Positions 8,278 to 21,325 of a stretch of 64,000 nt of DNA are shown piece by piece; position 1 is the stretch's first letter, and every line of letters begins with the position of its first letter. The stretch comes from Hymenobacter psychrotolerans DSM 18569. GTDB lineage: Bacteria; Bacteroidota; Bacteroidia; Cytophagales; Hymenobacteraceae. The translations under genes were made by a program, and so were the position numbers. The notes beneath the pieces are model-generated. The model ran no database searches and was not told the origin of the DNA. It saw nothing but the letters and a program-made list of their open reading frames with translations. The stretch lies in contig NZ_FRAS01000009.1 of the NCBI RefSeq assembly GCF_900142395.1, positions 1-64,000 on the forward strand, in the 5' to 3' direction.

Positions 8278-9179
8278 ACCCACCGGTACTCCGCGTCGCG
8301 GCGGAGCCAGGTGAGTTGGCGCTTGGCGTAGTGGCGGGTGTTGCGCTTGAGCAGGCGCTCCGCCTCGGGCCAGTCGTAGAGCCCATCGAGGTAGCCGAAT
8401 ATTTCCTGGTAGCCCACCGTTTGCAGCGCGTTGTGGTGGCGGTATGGCAGCAGGGCCTTCACTTCGGCCAGCAAGCCTGCTTCCAGCATCTGGTCTACCC
8501 GCTGGTTGATGCGCGTGTAGAGTTCTTCCCGCTCGCGGCTGAGGGCCAGTTTCAGGATACGAAACGGCCGCTCGGCGGCGGTGCGGCCGGTATGGAAGCT
8601 GCTGAACGGCTGGCCCGTGGCGCGGCACACCTCCACGGCCCGCAGCACCCGCTGGTGGTTTTGCCGGTCGATGCGGGCATGCGCCACGGGGTCGAGACGG
8701 GCCAGCTCAGCGACCAGGTGTTCCAGCCCCAGCTCGGCCAGTTCCTGCTGCAGCTGCACCCGAATGGCGGGGTCGGCGGGAGGCAGTTCATCGAGGCCAT
8801 CGGTTACGGCCTGCAGGTAGAGGCCCGAGCCACCCGTAAGAATAACCACCTGATGCCGCTGAAAAAGCGTGTCGAGCAGCTGCAGGCAGTCGGCCTCGAA
8901 GCGGCCGGCATTGTAGTCCTGCGTGATGCTGTGCGAGTTGATGAAGTGGTGCGGCACGCCCTGCATTTCCTCAGGTGTAGGCTTGGCCGTCCCGATGCTC
9001 ATCTCCCGGAAAAACTGCCGCGAGTCGGCCGACACAATTTCGGTCTGGAAATGCTGGGCCAGCTGTACGCACAGCGCCGTTTTGCCCACGGCGGTGGGCC
9101 CGGCCACTACCAGCAGCGTGGGCCGGCCGGTGCTTAGTGTGGGCCCGAGGGAAGTTATCAGGTCAGAGAGGATGCTCAT
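8262..9179 (-). CDS. miaA: tRNA dimethylallyltransferase
   Basis: Transfers a dimethylallyl group to A37 of tRNAs that read UNN codons. Seen: P-loop GPTAVGKT (27-34), SADSRQFFREMSIGTAKPT, GGSGLYLQAV, and the C-terminal TVGYQEIFGYLDG with a KRNTRHYAKRQLTWLRRD-like tail. The 305 residues match the family. The start ATG overlaps the stop of the upstream glycosyltransferase by 4 bases, indicating translational coupling. Confidence 0.97.
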   Translation of the reverse strand: MSILSDLITSLGPTLSTGRPTLLVVAGPTAVGKTALCVQLAQHFQTEIVSADSRQFFREMSIGTAKPTPEEMQGVPHHFINSHSITQDYNAGRFEADCLQLLDTLFQRHQVVILTGGSGLYLQAVTDGLDELPPADPAIRVQLQQELAELGLEHLVAELARLDPVAHARIDRQNHQRVLRAVEVCRATGQPFSSFHTGRTAAERPFRILKLALSREREELYTRINQRVDQMLEAGLLAEVKALLPYRHHNALQTVGYQEIFGYLDGLYDWPEAERLLKRNTRHYAKRQLTWLRRDAEYRWVSMSE

Positions 9180-10315
9180 GCGGAAACAGAATTCGGAGGG
9201 CCAACCAACGTGGCGTATAAGGCCAGCAGCCGCTGCTCCTCGCGTTGCCAGCTCAGCTCGGGGCGGGCGCGGCGGCAGTTTTCGGCCAGGTGCTGGTAGC
9301 GGGCGGGCTCGTCGCGCAACAGGCGGTTGAGGGCCGTGGCCAGGGTTGTGGGTTGCAGGTCGGGCACCAGCTCGGCTACGGCGTATTGGTCGTTGAGGGC
9401 GCGGTACTCCGGAAAATCAACCACCACCTGCGGAATGCCGGCGTGCAGGTAATCGAAGAACTTGTTGGCCAGCGAGTAATAATAGCTCAGACCCGTATTT
9501 TCGAGCAGGTTCAGGCCCAGGGACGCGTGGCGCGTCACTTCGCGCAGTTCCTGCGGCAGCACAAACCCCCGGAACTCTACCTGCCCGGATTCCAGCAGAC
9601 CCAGCCGCGCCGCCTGCCGCCGCAACGGCTCCGACAGGTCGCCTTCGCCGCAGATAACCAGCCGGCCCGCTACCTGCGGCATGGCGTCGAGCAGCTGCTC
9701 CAGCCCCCGCCCGGCGTTCAGCGCGCCCTGGTAGAGAATGTAGCCCGTGGGCGGAGCAGCCGCCGGCGCGGGCGGCAATTCCTCCTCTGCCAGCCGGCTG
9801 ATGTTGCGAATCACGGCGAACGGGCGGCCGTAGCGGGCTTCGAATATCTGCCCCAGCGCCGGCCCTACCGTGTAGGCGAGCTGGGCCCGGGGCACAATAA
9901 ACTGCTCGACGCGGCGCCACAGGCGCTGCACGGCCGGCCGCGCTACCACTTCCGGCACCTCCGTAAACAGCTCGTGCGCGTCGTACACAAAAGGCTGGCC
10001 GCCCAGCCGGGCCCGCAGCCACACAGGCAGCGCCGTGTCCAGGTCGATGGCGCACCAGGCGGCGGCGTGCTGCCCCAGCACATACAGCAGCAGGCGCAGG
10101 TTGAACTCCAGATAAAACAGCTTGCCCCGCTGAAACCGGCAGCGCAGCCGATGCTGGGCATAAGGCTGCGGCGTGAGCGGCAGCGAGCGGGCCCACTCCC
10201 GCCCCACCAGCAGCACGTCGTAGCCGGCCGCGGCCAACGAGGCGCAGATGCGCTGCATGCGTTGGTCGTAGTTCAGATCGGTGGTGACGGTGAAGAGCAG
10301 GCGCGGTGCGGGCAT
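9176..10315 (-). CDS. glycosyltransferase (GT4/GT-B type)
   Basis: A GT-B glycosyltransferase with an N-terminal Rossmann half (LLFTVTTDLNYDQRM...YDVLLVGREW), the linker VYDAHELFTEVPE, and the donor-binding half (YILYQGALNAGRGLEQLLDAM, LVICGEGDL, VEFRGFV, LANKFFDYLHAGIPQVV). The ATG at 10315 (MPAPRLLF) is preferred. The next upstream ATG at 10387 overlaps a TAAATTTG -7-like box (10385-10392, minus) and adds an atypical 24-residue leader. Acceptor and sugar are unknown. Confidence 0.85.
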   Translation of the reverse strand: MPAPRLLFTVTTDLNYDQRMQRICASLAAAGYDVLLVGREWARSLPLTPQPYAQHRLRCRFQRGKLFYLEFNLRLLLYVLGQHAAAWCAIDLDTALPVWLRARLGGQPFVYDAHELFTEVPEVVARPAVQRLWRRVEQFIVPRAQLAYTVGPALGQIFEARYGRPFAVIRNISRLAEEELPPAPAAAPPTGYILYQGALNAGRGLEQLLDAMPQVAGRLVICGEGDLSEPLRRQAARLGLLESGQVEFRGFVLPQELREVTRHASLGLNLLENTGLSYYYSLANKFFDYLHAGIPQVVVDFPEYRALNDQYAVAELVPDLQPTTLATALNRLLRDEPARYQHLAENCRRARPELSWQREEQRLLALYATLVGPPNSVSA

Positions 10316-10461
10316 ACGGCAGTCCGCGGGCACCTGTTCCGGAAGGGCAGGCACGAAAAGCGCGGGGGTTTGGGATATTTTTGACAAATTTAACGGTTAA
10401 ACCTAGCCCGGGCGGCAGATACTTTCCACCTGCTCTACCGCGCCGGCCACTGTCTTTTCTG

Positions 10462-14538
<4,077 letters not shown>

Positions 14539-14607
14539 GTGTCCTAGCTCGCTGTAGCTTTAGCTTGCCCATTCGCCCTCCCAACATCTCCTTCTTCTTT
14601 CTCTCCC

Positions 14608-14985
14608 ATGAGCGACGCGAAAACAATATTGATTGCCGAAGACAGTTCTGTCATCCTGAACCTGACCAAGAAGATTCTCGAGCTGCAGAAATACCGCATT
14701 GTTTCGGCCAAGAATGGCGGCGAAGTCATTAAGCAGGTGGAAAGCCAGCCGATTGACTGCGTACTGATGGACATCAACATTCCGGTGAAGGATGGCATGG
14801 AGTGCACCCGCGAAATCCGGGCCCACAAAGACGAGCGGATTTCCCAGATTCCGATTATTGCCATCACCGGTAATGCCAACAACTACTCGATGGAGCAGTT
14901 CCGCGAAGCCGGCGTGACGGACTACCTGCCCAAGCCCCTCGACTTTGATGCGCTGGTCCGCGTGGTAAAGCAGTACGTTGGGTAA
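14608..14985 (+). CDS. single-domain response regulator
   Basis: A 125-residue CheY-like receiver: acidic pocket ED (11-12), phospho-acceptor D55 (VLMDINIPVKDG), Thr in AITGNA, and Lys in YLPKPLD. It has no output domain. It lies 70 bases after the large hybrid kinase in the same orientation and is a likely phosphoryl acceptor of its HPt domain. Confidence 0.92.
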   Translation: MSDAKTILIAEDSSVILNLTKKILELQKYRIVSAKNGGEVIKQVESQPIDCVLMDINIPVKDGMECTREIRAHKDERISQIPIIAITGNANNYSMEQFREAGVTDYLPKPLDFDALVRVVKQYVG

Positions 14986-15000
14986 TGTGATGATGCCATA

Positions 15001-15059
15001 ATGTGCTGATGTGCTGCTTGAAGAAACTCAATAGTATACCTTCATCAGCACATCAGCAT
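15001..15059. repeat. CTGATG-rich inverted repeat
   Basis: ATGTGCTGATGTGCTG (15001-15016) is complementary to much of CATCAGCACATCAGCAT (15043-15059). A second half-copy, CAGCACATTA, lies just before the next gene at 15080. It resembles the hairpins at 8202 and 34614, both built from short ATG/GTG-type repeats between genes. Confidence 0.5.
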
Positions 15060-15079
15060 ATCCACCAATCAGCACATTA

Positions 15080-15850
15080 ATGACTGTTACCTTCCTTGGC
15101 ACGGGCACGTCGCAGGGCGTGCCCGTGATTGGGTGCCACTGCGCGGTCTGCCGCTCGCTCGACTACCGCGACAAACGTCTGCGGGTGTCGGTGCACGTGC
15201 AGACGCAGGGCAAAAGCATCATCATCGACTCGGGGCCCGACTTCCGGCAGCAGGTACTGCGCGAGCGGGTTGACCATTTGGATGCGCTGGTCTTTACGCA
15301 CGAGCACAAAGACCACACGGCCGGCATGGACGACATCCGGGCCTATAATTTCAAGCAGCAGCAGGACATGCCCGTGTACGCCGAGCCGCGGGTGCTGGAG
15401 CAGCTGAAGCGCGAGTACGCCTACATTTTTGCCGAGCACAAGTACCCCGGCGTGCCGCAGGTGCAAACGGTACCCATTCTCAGCGACACTGCACCGTTTG
15501 ACGTGCAGGGCGTCCCGTTCCAGCCGATCCGGGCGCTGCACTACAAGCTGCCGGTGCTGGGCTTCCGCGTCGGCAATTTCAGCTACGTGACGGATGCCAA
15601 CCACCTTTCCTCGGCCGCGCTGGACCAGATGCGCGGCTCCGATGTGGTAGTGCTCAATGCACTGCGCCACGAAAAACACATTTCGCACTTCTCACTGTCG
15701 GAAGCGGTGGCCGTGCTGGAAGAGCTGGCCCCACGGCGCGCCTACCTCACTCACATCAGCCACCTGCTGGGCCGCCACCGCGACGTAGAAGCCACCCTGC
15801 CCGACTTTATCCGGCTGGCGTATGACGGGTTGCGGCTGGAGGTGGGGTAG
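15080..15850 (+). CDS. MBL-fold metal-dependent hydrolase (PhnP-like)
   Basis: A 256-residue metallo-beta-lactamase-fold enzyme. Seen: FLGTGTSQGVPVIGCHCAVC at the N-terminus (the CxxC is typical of the PhnP/lipoate-associated branch), IIIDSGPDFRQQ, the metal motif HEHKDH (74-79), YVTDAN and a C-terminal LTHISH. PhnP-like members hydrolyse cyclic phosphodiesters; with no phn genes around, the substrate is open. Confidence 0.85.
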   Translation: MTVTFLGTGTSQGVPVIGCHCAVCRSLDYRDKRLRVSVHVQTQGKSIIIDSGPDFRQQVLRERVDHLDALVFTHEHKDHTAGMDDIRAYNFKQQQDMPVYAEPRVLEQLKREYAYIFAEHKYPGVPQVQTVPILSDTAPFDVQGVPFQPIRALHYKLPVLGFRVGNFSYVTDANHLSSAALDQMRGSDVVVLNALRHEKHISHFSLSEAVAVLEELAPRRAYLTHISHLLGRHRDVEATLPDFIRLAYDGLRLEVG

Positions 15851-15877
15851 CATTACTCAACATAGGCTGGTTGGCAT

Positions 15878-16378
15878 ATGGGTTTTCGGACTATCGTAGC
15901 TACAGCTCTGAGCGCGGTTGCTCTACCAGCAATGGCCCAGCAAGCCGGTACGGGCATACATACCAGCCCTGGTATGCCGCTAATGGTGGCTGGAAAGCCG
16001 TCTTTCTCCCCTGCTTCCTTGCCACGCTTCTGGACTACATCGGATTCAGTAACCAGTATAACACAAAGACGCCAAGCTGTTGAGTGGCTACAACGACGAC
16101 TTGTTATACCTAATGACTTTCTGGAGCATACCGACTACGCGCTTGCCCGTGGAACCTTGGCAACTGCGCATTTCGAGTTTCGCTTGATTGTCAGGCCCGA
16201 TGGAATTGTGAAGAAGCCGAAACTCTTGAAGCAGGAAATTTCTGATGCTACTTTGTACTCGCCCGAATCTCTCCTATTGCTGGTACAGGAAGCCGAGAGA
16301 AAATTCGGGCAACTCCGATTCACTCCGGCCGCTACTCAAGATACGATTACGCTACCCGTAACTTTTGGGCTCAGGTAG
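15878..16378 (+). CDS. exported TonB C-terminal-like protein
   Basis: A signal peptide (MGFRTIVATALSAVALPAMAQ) precedes about 145 residues. The C-terminal half, FEFRLIVRPDGIVKKPKLLK ... SLLLLVQEAERKFGQLRFTPA ... ITLPVTFGL, has the strand-helix-strand pattern of TonB C-terminal domains. It lacks the N-terminal TM anchor and Pro-rich spacer of true TonB, so it is not an energy transducer of the usual type. Function unknown. Confidence 0.6.
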   Translation: MGFRTIVATALSAVALPAMAQQAGTGIHTSPGMPLMVAGKPSFSPASLPRFWTTSDSVTSITQRRQAVEWLQRRLVIPNDFLEHTDYALARGTLATAHFEFRLIVRPDGIVKKPKLLKQEISDATLYSPESLLLLVQEAERKFGQLRFTPAATQDTITLPVTFGLR

Positions 16379-16394
16379 TTCTGCTTTTCACTCC

Positions 16395-17984
16395 ATGCAC
16401 ACCAACTACTACTTCCTGCGCCTGCTGGCCCCCGCCCTCACGCAGCAGCTACAAGGCTACCGGGTGGCCACGTGCTTTTCGCAGGAGAAAGATGAGCTGG
16501 TGATAGGACTGACCAACGGTACGGCGGAGTTCTGGCTGAAAGCACAGCTTTCCGCGGCCTTTCCGGCGCTGGCGCTGCCCGAGACCTTCCACCGCGCCCG
16601 CGCCAATTCTGTGGACCTGCTGCCGGGTTTGCTGGGTCAGCAGGTGCAGCAGGTAGCCGCGCTGCCCCAGGACAGGGTGCTGCAATTCCGCTTCCAGAGT
16701 GGCGCTACGCTCCTGTTTAAGCTGTACAGCTCGCGCCCGAACGCCATTTTCCGCCCGACTAATGACGACCCGGCCGAGCTATTCCATCAGCGCTATACGC
16801 CCGACGCCGATATCCGGCCGGTAGCAGCACCGCAGTCTGATACGCCCACGCTGCCCGACACCGCAACGCCTGAAAGCGCCCTTAATCCACTTAAGCGCTA
16901 CCCTGCCCTCTCCGACCTGCCTGCCCGCTACCTGCGCGCCCACGGCTACGACCTAGCTACGCCCGATGAACGGGAGCAACAGGTACAGGAGCTTATCAGC
17001 CGGCTGGAAAACCCTACGAAACTCTACATCATCACGCTGGAAGGCCGCACCCGCCTGAGCCTGCTGCCGCTGGGCGAGGTGGAGCGTACCTTGCCGCCGG
17101 AGCCGATAGCCGCTCTGCGCCTCTTTGTGCCGCTGGCGCTCAGCCGCCGGGCCTACGAATCGGAAATGCGGCAGGTGCGCCAGTTGCTGGAGCGCCGCAC
17201 AGACGAGGCCACCACCAGCGCCGCCATGGCCCGCACCCGCCTGCACGCGCTGGAGCATACCGCCGGCTACCGCCAAACCGCCGACCTGATTATGGCCCAC
17301 CTGAGCCAGATTCCGGCTGGCGCCACGCAGGTGGAAGTGGTAGATTTCTACCAGGACAACCAGCCGCGCCTCATCAAGCTCAAGCCCACCGAAACGCCCC
17401 AGCGCACAGCCCAGAACCTGTACCGCAAGGCCAAGAACCAGCAGATTGAAACGCGGCAGCTTTCCGAGCGGGCCGAACGGCGCGAAGCTGAGGCATTCTG
17501 GTGCCTAGAGCGGCTGGAAGAGCTGGCCGCCTTGCCCGCCGAGCTGAAAACGCTGCGCCAGTGGCGCAAGCAGCACCAGCTGGAACCCGAAACCAAAGCC
17601 AAAACCGTGCAGGAGCTGCCGTTCAAAATATTCGAGGACAGCGGCTTCACGATTCTGGTGGGCCGCAATGCCCAGAACAACGACCTGCTCACGCAACGCT
17701 ACGCCCACAAAGACGATTTGTGGCTGCACGCCAAGGACGTAAGCGGCTCGCACGTGGTGGTGCGGCACCGGGCCGGGCAGCCGGTGCCGGAACCCGTGAT
17801 AGAGCGGGCGGCACAGCTGGCGGCCTGGTATTCGCGCCGCCAGAACGACTCGCTCTGCCCGGTCACGGTCACGCCCAAGAAGTTTGTACGCAAGCCCAAA
17901 GGCGCACTGCCCGGCCAGGTGCTGGTTGAGCGTGAGAAGGTAATACTGGTAGCGCCCGCCAATCCGTTCGAGCGAGTAGGCTAA
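16395..17984 (+). CDS. rqcH: NFACT protein, RqcH/Rqc2 homologue
   Basis: About 529 residues from the ATG at 16395 (MHTNYYFLRLLAPAL). NFACT-N domain, central coiled coil (ERAERREAEAFWCLERLEELAALP) and C-terminal NFACT-R with LWLHAKDVSGSHVVVRH. Family role: binds stalled 50S-peptidyl-tRNA complexes and recruits tRNA-Ala to add C-terminal alanine tails (ribosome-associated quality control). Bacteroidota copies are often annotated as fibronectin-binding protein. The gene opens 17 bases after the preceding stop. Confidence 0.85.
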   Translation: MHTNYYFLRLLAPALTQQLQGYRVATCFSQEKDELVIGLTNGTAEFWLKAQLSAAFPALALPETFHRARANSVDLLPGLLGQQVQQVAALPQDRVLQFRFQSGATLLFKLYSSRPNAIFRPTNDDPAELFHQRYTPDADIRPVAAPQSDTPTLPDTATPESALNPLKRYPALSDLPARYLRAHGYDLATPDEREQQVQELISRLENPTKLYIITLEGRTRLSLLPLGEVERTLPPEPIAALRLFVPLALSRRAYESEMRQVRQLLERRTDEATTSAAMARTRLHALEHTAGYRQTADLIMAHLSQIPAGATQVEVVDFYQDNQPRLIKLKPTETPQRTAQNLYRKAKNQQIETRQLSERAERREAEAFWCLERLEELAALPAELKTLRQWRKQHQLEPETKAKTVQELPFKIFEDSGFTILVGRNAQNNDLLTQRYAHKDDLWLHAKDVSGSHVVVRHRAGQPVPEPVIERAAQLAAWYSRRQNDSLCPVTVTPKKFVRKPKGALPGQVLVEREKVILVAPANPFERVG

Positions 17985-18016
17985 CACCTACCAGCGGCAA
18001 CAGGCTGTTAAAATAA

Positions 18017-18053
18017 AAAAGACCCGCTCCAGTCAGACTGAAGCGGGTCTTTT
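18017..18053. terminator. terminator between rqcH and tRNA-Leu
   Basis: AAAAGACCCGCT (18017-18028) pairs with AGCGGGTCTTTT (18042-18053). A-run and T-run on both sides make it usable from either direction: rqcH on plus, tRNA-Leu on minus. Confidence 0.85.
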
Positions 18054-18061
18054 GTTGAGAG

Positions 18062-18143
18062 TGCGCGCGGGGAGATTCGAACTCCCACACCCGAAGGCAC
18101 CACCCCCTCAAGATGGCGTGTCTACCAGTTTCACCACGTGCGC
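18062..18143 (-). tRNA. tRNA-Leu (GAG)
   Basis: An 82-base class II tRNA: acceptor GCGCACG, D-arm AACTGGTAGAC, anticodon loop TTGAGGG (anticodon GAG, reads CUC/CUU), a long variable arm (TGCCTTCGGGTGT), T-arm GGGAGTTCGAATCTCCC, and acceptor 3' strand CGCGCGC plus discriminator A. CCA is not encoded. One acceptor pair (A5 opposite C) is a mismatch. Confidence 0.93.
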
Positions 18144-18216
18144 AGAGACGGCAAGCACTCCTGTTTCACTAACGAAAGGCGAACCTTTCGGCCTTACTGA
18201 GGTGGTAAAGTGAGGG

Positions 18217-18247
18217 CAAAAGTAGGCACTAGGTTTGGGCGGTGCAA
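18217..18247 (-). promoter_or_regulatory. Bacteroidota promoter of tRNA-Leu
   Basis: On the minus strand, TTG (18247-18245), a 20-base spacer, then TACTTTTG (18224-18217). This fits the TTG-N17-20-TAnnTTTG consensus of Bacteroidota sigma-70 promoters. Transcription would start near 18210, giving a leader of about 65 bases before the tRNA. Confidence 0.65.
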
Positions 18248-18412
18248 GCCCCACCAGGTATTTTTTGCGGCATTTTGCGGCTTCTTCCGAGGCTGTTCGC
18301 TGTTGTGCGCTCAGACTCAGCTACCAATCTCCTCATCTGCCGTTCAGAATACGCCCAATATATTTCAGGCAAAAGAGTTGGCTGTACTGCCTTCACCCCT
18401 TCCTGCTGCCTT

Positions 18413-18889
18413 ATGACGCCGTTTCTGCCCACTGATTCTGCCCGCTCTAACCTGTTTGCCCGCTTTGCTGAGCGGGTCACGGCTTGGTCGGGCTCTACGC
18501 TGGCGTTTTGCACTGCGCTTGGGACGGTGCTGGCCTGGGCCGTAACGGGCCCGATGTTTCACTATTCCGAAACCTGGCAGCTTGTTATCAATACCGGCAC
18601 CACTATCGTCACGTTTCTGATGGTTTTTCTGATTCAGCGCGCGCAAAACAAGGATCCTCTGGTACTGCACCTCAAGCTCAACGAACTGATTGCCGCGCAT
18701 AAGGGCGCCAGCAACCGCCTCATCAATGCGCAGGATTTCTCAGAGGCAGAAATCCATGTACTACACCGCTACTTTGATATTCTGGCGGAAAAAGCCGCGC
18801 TGGACCACGACCTGGGCCGCACGCACAGCGTAGAGGAGGCCGAGGAAAACCATGTAAGCAAGCAGGCAGCCCGCCATACACCCCATTAA
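18413..18889 (+). CDS. low-affinity iron permease family membrane protein
   Basis: About 158 residues from the ATG at 18413 (MTPFLPTDSARSN). Two hydrophobic segments (STLAFCTALGTVLAWAVTGPMF and TIVTFLMVFLIQRAQNKD) are followed by LHLKLNELIAAHKGASNRLI, a hallmark of the low-affinity iron permease-like family. Despite the name, transport by these short bacterial proteins is unproven. It sits next to dps, so iron homeostasis is a reasonable context. Confidence 0.8.
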   Translation: MTPFLPTDSARSNLFARFAERVTAWSGSTLAFCTALGTVLAWAVTGPMFHYSETWQLVINTGTTIVTFLMVFLIQRAQNKDPLVLHLKLNELIAAHKGASNRLINAQDFSEAEIHVLHRYFDILAEKAALDHDLGRTHSVEEAEENHVSKQAARHTPH

Positions 18890-18905
18890 GCTGACTTAGC
18901 TACAC

Positions 18906-18942
18906 AAAAAAGGGCCGTGCTGTACAGCACGGCCCTTTTTTA
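18906..18942. terminator. bidirectional terminator
   Basis: GGGCCGTGCTGT/ACAGCACGGCCC stem with A-run before and T-run after. It serves the convergent iron-permease-like gene and dps. Confidence 0.9.
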
Positions 18943-18967
18943 TAGGGGACTAGTCTATGCAGCCATA

Positions 18968-19648
18968 CTACTCTGTACGGGCCAGTGGCGTGTCTACCAC
19001 GTGTTCCGACACAAACCACACCTGCAGCTCATTAAGGCGCATCACGTCGCTCACGGCCAGGTCGTTGGTGCCGTCGTCGCCGGACTCGTCGGCTTCTTTA
19101 GCGAACTTATGGGCGTTCTTCAGAATAATCTGGTGGGCTTCCAGCAGACGGCCAACCTGAATCGGGGCCTCTTCCCGGTCGCGGGGCGGACGCGGGATGC
19201 TGGTCAGTTCGGCTACATCGTGCGCCATGGCCACAGCCACGCCACCCAGAATCTGAATCCGCTCGGCAATGGTGTCAACCAGTGCGCTTTGCTCTTCATA
19301 GTGCTTGTCGTAGAGCAGATGCAGCTGATAGAAAGTAGGCCCTACAACCTGCCAGTGGTGTTTTTTGTATAGGTCGCGCAGGGTAATGGTATCGGCCAGC
19401 AGTTGGTTGAGGTTGTTCACGCTCTGCTGACGGGTTTTCTCATCGAGCCCGATGGGCAGGCGCTGCGAAACGGTGCCGTACTTCTGCAGTGGCGTAGGCG
19501 CATTGAACTGCTGGTTGAGGACAGGCTGAACACTGGGTGCAGCAGAGCCAGCCGCAGCAGATGCGGTAGAGGTCCGGGTAGCAGATTTAGCGGGAGTAGC
19601 AGCGGCACCGGAGGTAGCAGCGGGTTTCTTGGCAGGAGCTTTAGCCAT
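18968..19648 (-). CDS. dps: Dps-family DNA-binding ferritin-like protein
   Basis: About 226 residues from the ATG at 19648 (MAKAPAKKPAATSG). A long Lys/Ala/Pro/Thr-rich disordered N-terminal extension of about 60 residues, probably for DNA binding, precedes the four-helix ferritin-like core. The core shows the Dps ferroxidase segment KKHHWQVVGPTFYQLHLLYDKHYEE and a later VDTIAERIQILGG. It oxidises and stores iron using peroxide and protects DNA. The extension is longer than in typical Dps. Confidence 0.88.
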   Translation of the reverse strand: MAKAPAKKPAATSGAAATPAKSATRTSTASAAAGSAAPSVQPVLNQQFNAPTPLQKYGTVSQRLPIGLDEKTRQQSVNNLNQLLADTITLRDLYKKHHWQVVGPTFYQLHLLYDKHYEEQSALVDTIAERIQILGGVAVAMAHDVAELTSIPRPPRDREEAPIQVGRLLEAHQIILKNAHKFAKEADESGDDGTNDLAVSDVMRLNELQVWFVSEHVVDTPLARTE

Positions 19649-19934
19649 AGTGAGTGGGAGCAAAAAAAGTCGGTGGAAAGTGGCCGGGACAGGTAGGCCG
19701 GCACCCTGCATCCCATACGCCAAAAGGCGGCCTGAGGTTAGCACGTTGCCCATTTCTATTCGCATAGCCGGCGGCCGGAACTACCAAGAATCTGATCCGG
19801 CGAAACAGCCTCCACGGGACCACAACGATGCGCCACTGCGGGCCGACTGATTTTGGAAGGCAACTTGGTAGCCCGCAACTATCTGCCGGCCCGGGCAGTA
19901 GTAGCATTTCAGATGCCCCCTCTCCCCCTCTTCT

Positions 19935-20450
19935 ATGCCTTTTCCTTTCTTCGGCGACGACAAATCTACTATTGCCCGGCTGCTTGGCACATTGCCGCAG
20001 ACCGGCCGGGTAGAGTGGATTGGCCTGCGCCCGGCGCGCCGGGAGCCGCTGCTGGCGGTACCGGAAGCAACCGCCGAAACGGACCGCCACCTGGCCGGCG
20101 ACCATGCCCGGCCGAAACCGGGCGGCAAGCGTCAGATTACCCTCATGCAGCACGAACACCTGACGGCTGTAGCGGGCTTCCTGGGCTTGCCTACGCCCCT
20201 GGATCCGGGGCGCCTGCGCCGCAACGTGGCTATCAGCGGCCTGAACCTGCTGGCGCTCAAAGACCGGCAGATACGCATTGGCGAGCAGGTAATTCTGGAA
20301 ATTACGGGCGAGTGCCACCCCTGCTCCCGCATGGAGGAAGAGCTGGGCCCAGGCGGCTACAATGCCATGCGCGGCCACGGCGGCCTCACCGCCCGCATTG
20401 TGCAGGGCGGCGTGTTCCGGCTAGGCGACACGGTAGAAGTGGTAGCCTAG
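19935..20450 (+). CDS. MOSC domain protein
   Basis: 171 residues with the MOSC pattern: VEWIGLRPARREPL near the N-terminus, RNVAISGLNLLALKDRQIRIGE, and ECHPCSRMEEELGPGG with the conserved cysteine, then GGLTARIVQGGVFRLGD. MOSC domains transfer or bind sulfur in molybdenum-cofactor-related chemistry. As a stand-alone protein its substrate is unknown. It starts about 290 bases after the divergent dps start; nothing recognisable lies between. Confidence 0.88.
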   Translation: MPFPFFGDDKSTIARLLGTLPQTGRVEWIGLRPARREPLLAVPEATAETDRHLAGDHARPKPGGKRQITLMQHEHLTAVAGFLGLPTPLDPGRLRRNVAISGLNLLALKDRQIRIGEQVILEITGECHPCSRMEEELGPGGYNAMRGHGGLTARIVQGGVFRLGDTVEVVA

Positions 20451-20488
20451 CCGCATAAGCCAGCTGCCCCCCGCCTGCTTGTGGCCGG

Positions 20489-21286
20489 TTAGTCCTGCTG
20501 GGAAGGCAGCTGCTCGGATGCAGTAGCACTTTTGCGCGCCAGCCGGTAGGCCACCGCTATTACTACGTTGCGTTTGGCGGAGGTAATCTGCGGGATGAAC
20601 TGGCCCTGCCGGAAAGTGGGCAGGTTGTAGTTGGCCTGATGTACCAGCCCCACTTGCAGCGTCAGGTGGGTGTTTACCTGGTAGCCACCGCCCAGGTACA
20701 GCCGGTTCCGCTCAAACACCGGCCCCTTGGGATTGAGGAAAATTTCGTCGTAGGCCGAGAGAAATAGCGTACCCGGGCCAATGGTTTTTCGGTTCAGAGG
20801 ATAAAACGCGTTGATGCGGTAGCGCAGCCGCTGCCGGAAATCGGTGCTGTCGTTGCGAAACCGAAACCAGCGCTGCTCCACGCGGTAGCGGTGCTCCAGC
20901 TTCAGACGGCTCGAATACTGCGTAAGAACTACCTGCTGCCACAGGCGCCGCTCCACGTTCAGCGGGCCGGCAGCCCGGTCGCGGTAGTCGGTGGTAGCGT
21001 AGCGGCCGCCACCCAGCAGCACCGTAAAATTGCGGTCGATGTCGAAGCTTACCCCTGTCTTCAGCTCGTTGTAGAAATACTGCCGGAAAACGGCATTGGT
21101 ACGAGCCTGCGCCTCCGCGAAACCGCCCCAGCGGTGCTCCTCGTTGCCGGGCAGCTGCACAGTGCCGATAAGCCAGCTGCCCCAGGGCTGGGTAGGATTG
21201 ACGGGCGTCTGGGCGCTGGCCGGGCGGGCCCCACTGGCCAGCAGCAAAGCAGCCAGCGCCCGGAAAGGAATACGGTTTGTCTTCAT
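20489..21286 (-). CDS. DUF2490 outer-membrane protein
   Basis: 265 residues with a signal peptide (MKTNRIPFRALAALLLASGARPASA). It has barrel-like alternation with WGSWLIGTVQLPGN at the start, YSSRLKLEHRYRVEQRWFR in the middle, and a GPVFERNRLYLGGGYQV segment typical of DUF2490. Outer-membrane location is inferred; no function is established for the family. Confidence 0.78.
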   Translation of the reverse strand: MKTNRIPFRALAALLLASGARPASAQTPVNPTQPWGSWLIGTVQLPGNEEHRWGGFAEAQARTNAVFRQYFYNELKTGVSFDIDRNFTVLLGGGRYATTDYRDRAAGPLNVERRLWQQVVLTQYSSRLKLEHRYRVEQRWFRFRNDSTDFRQRLRYRINAFYPLNRKTIGPGTLFLSAYDEIFLNPKGPVFERNRLYLGGGYQVNTHLTLQVGLVHQANYNLPTFRQGQFIPQITSAKRNVVIAVAYRLARKSATASEQLPSQQD

Positions 21287-21325
21287 AATAGCACGCTCAG
21301 ACGAGTTGGCTTGTGGCTGGAGGAC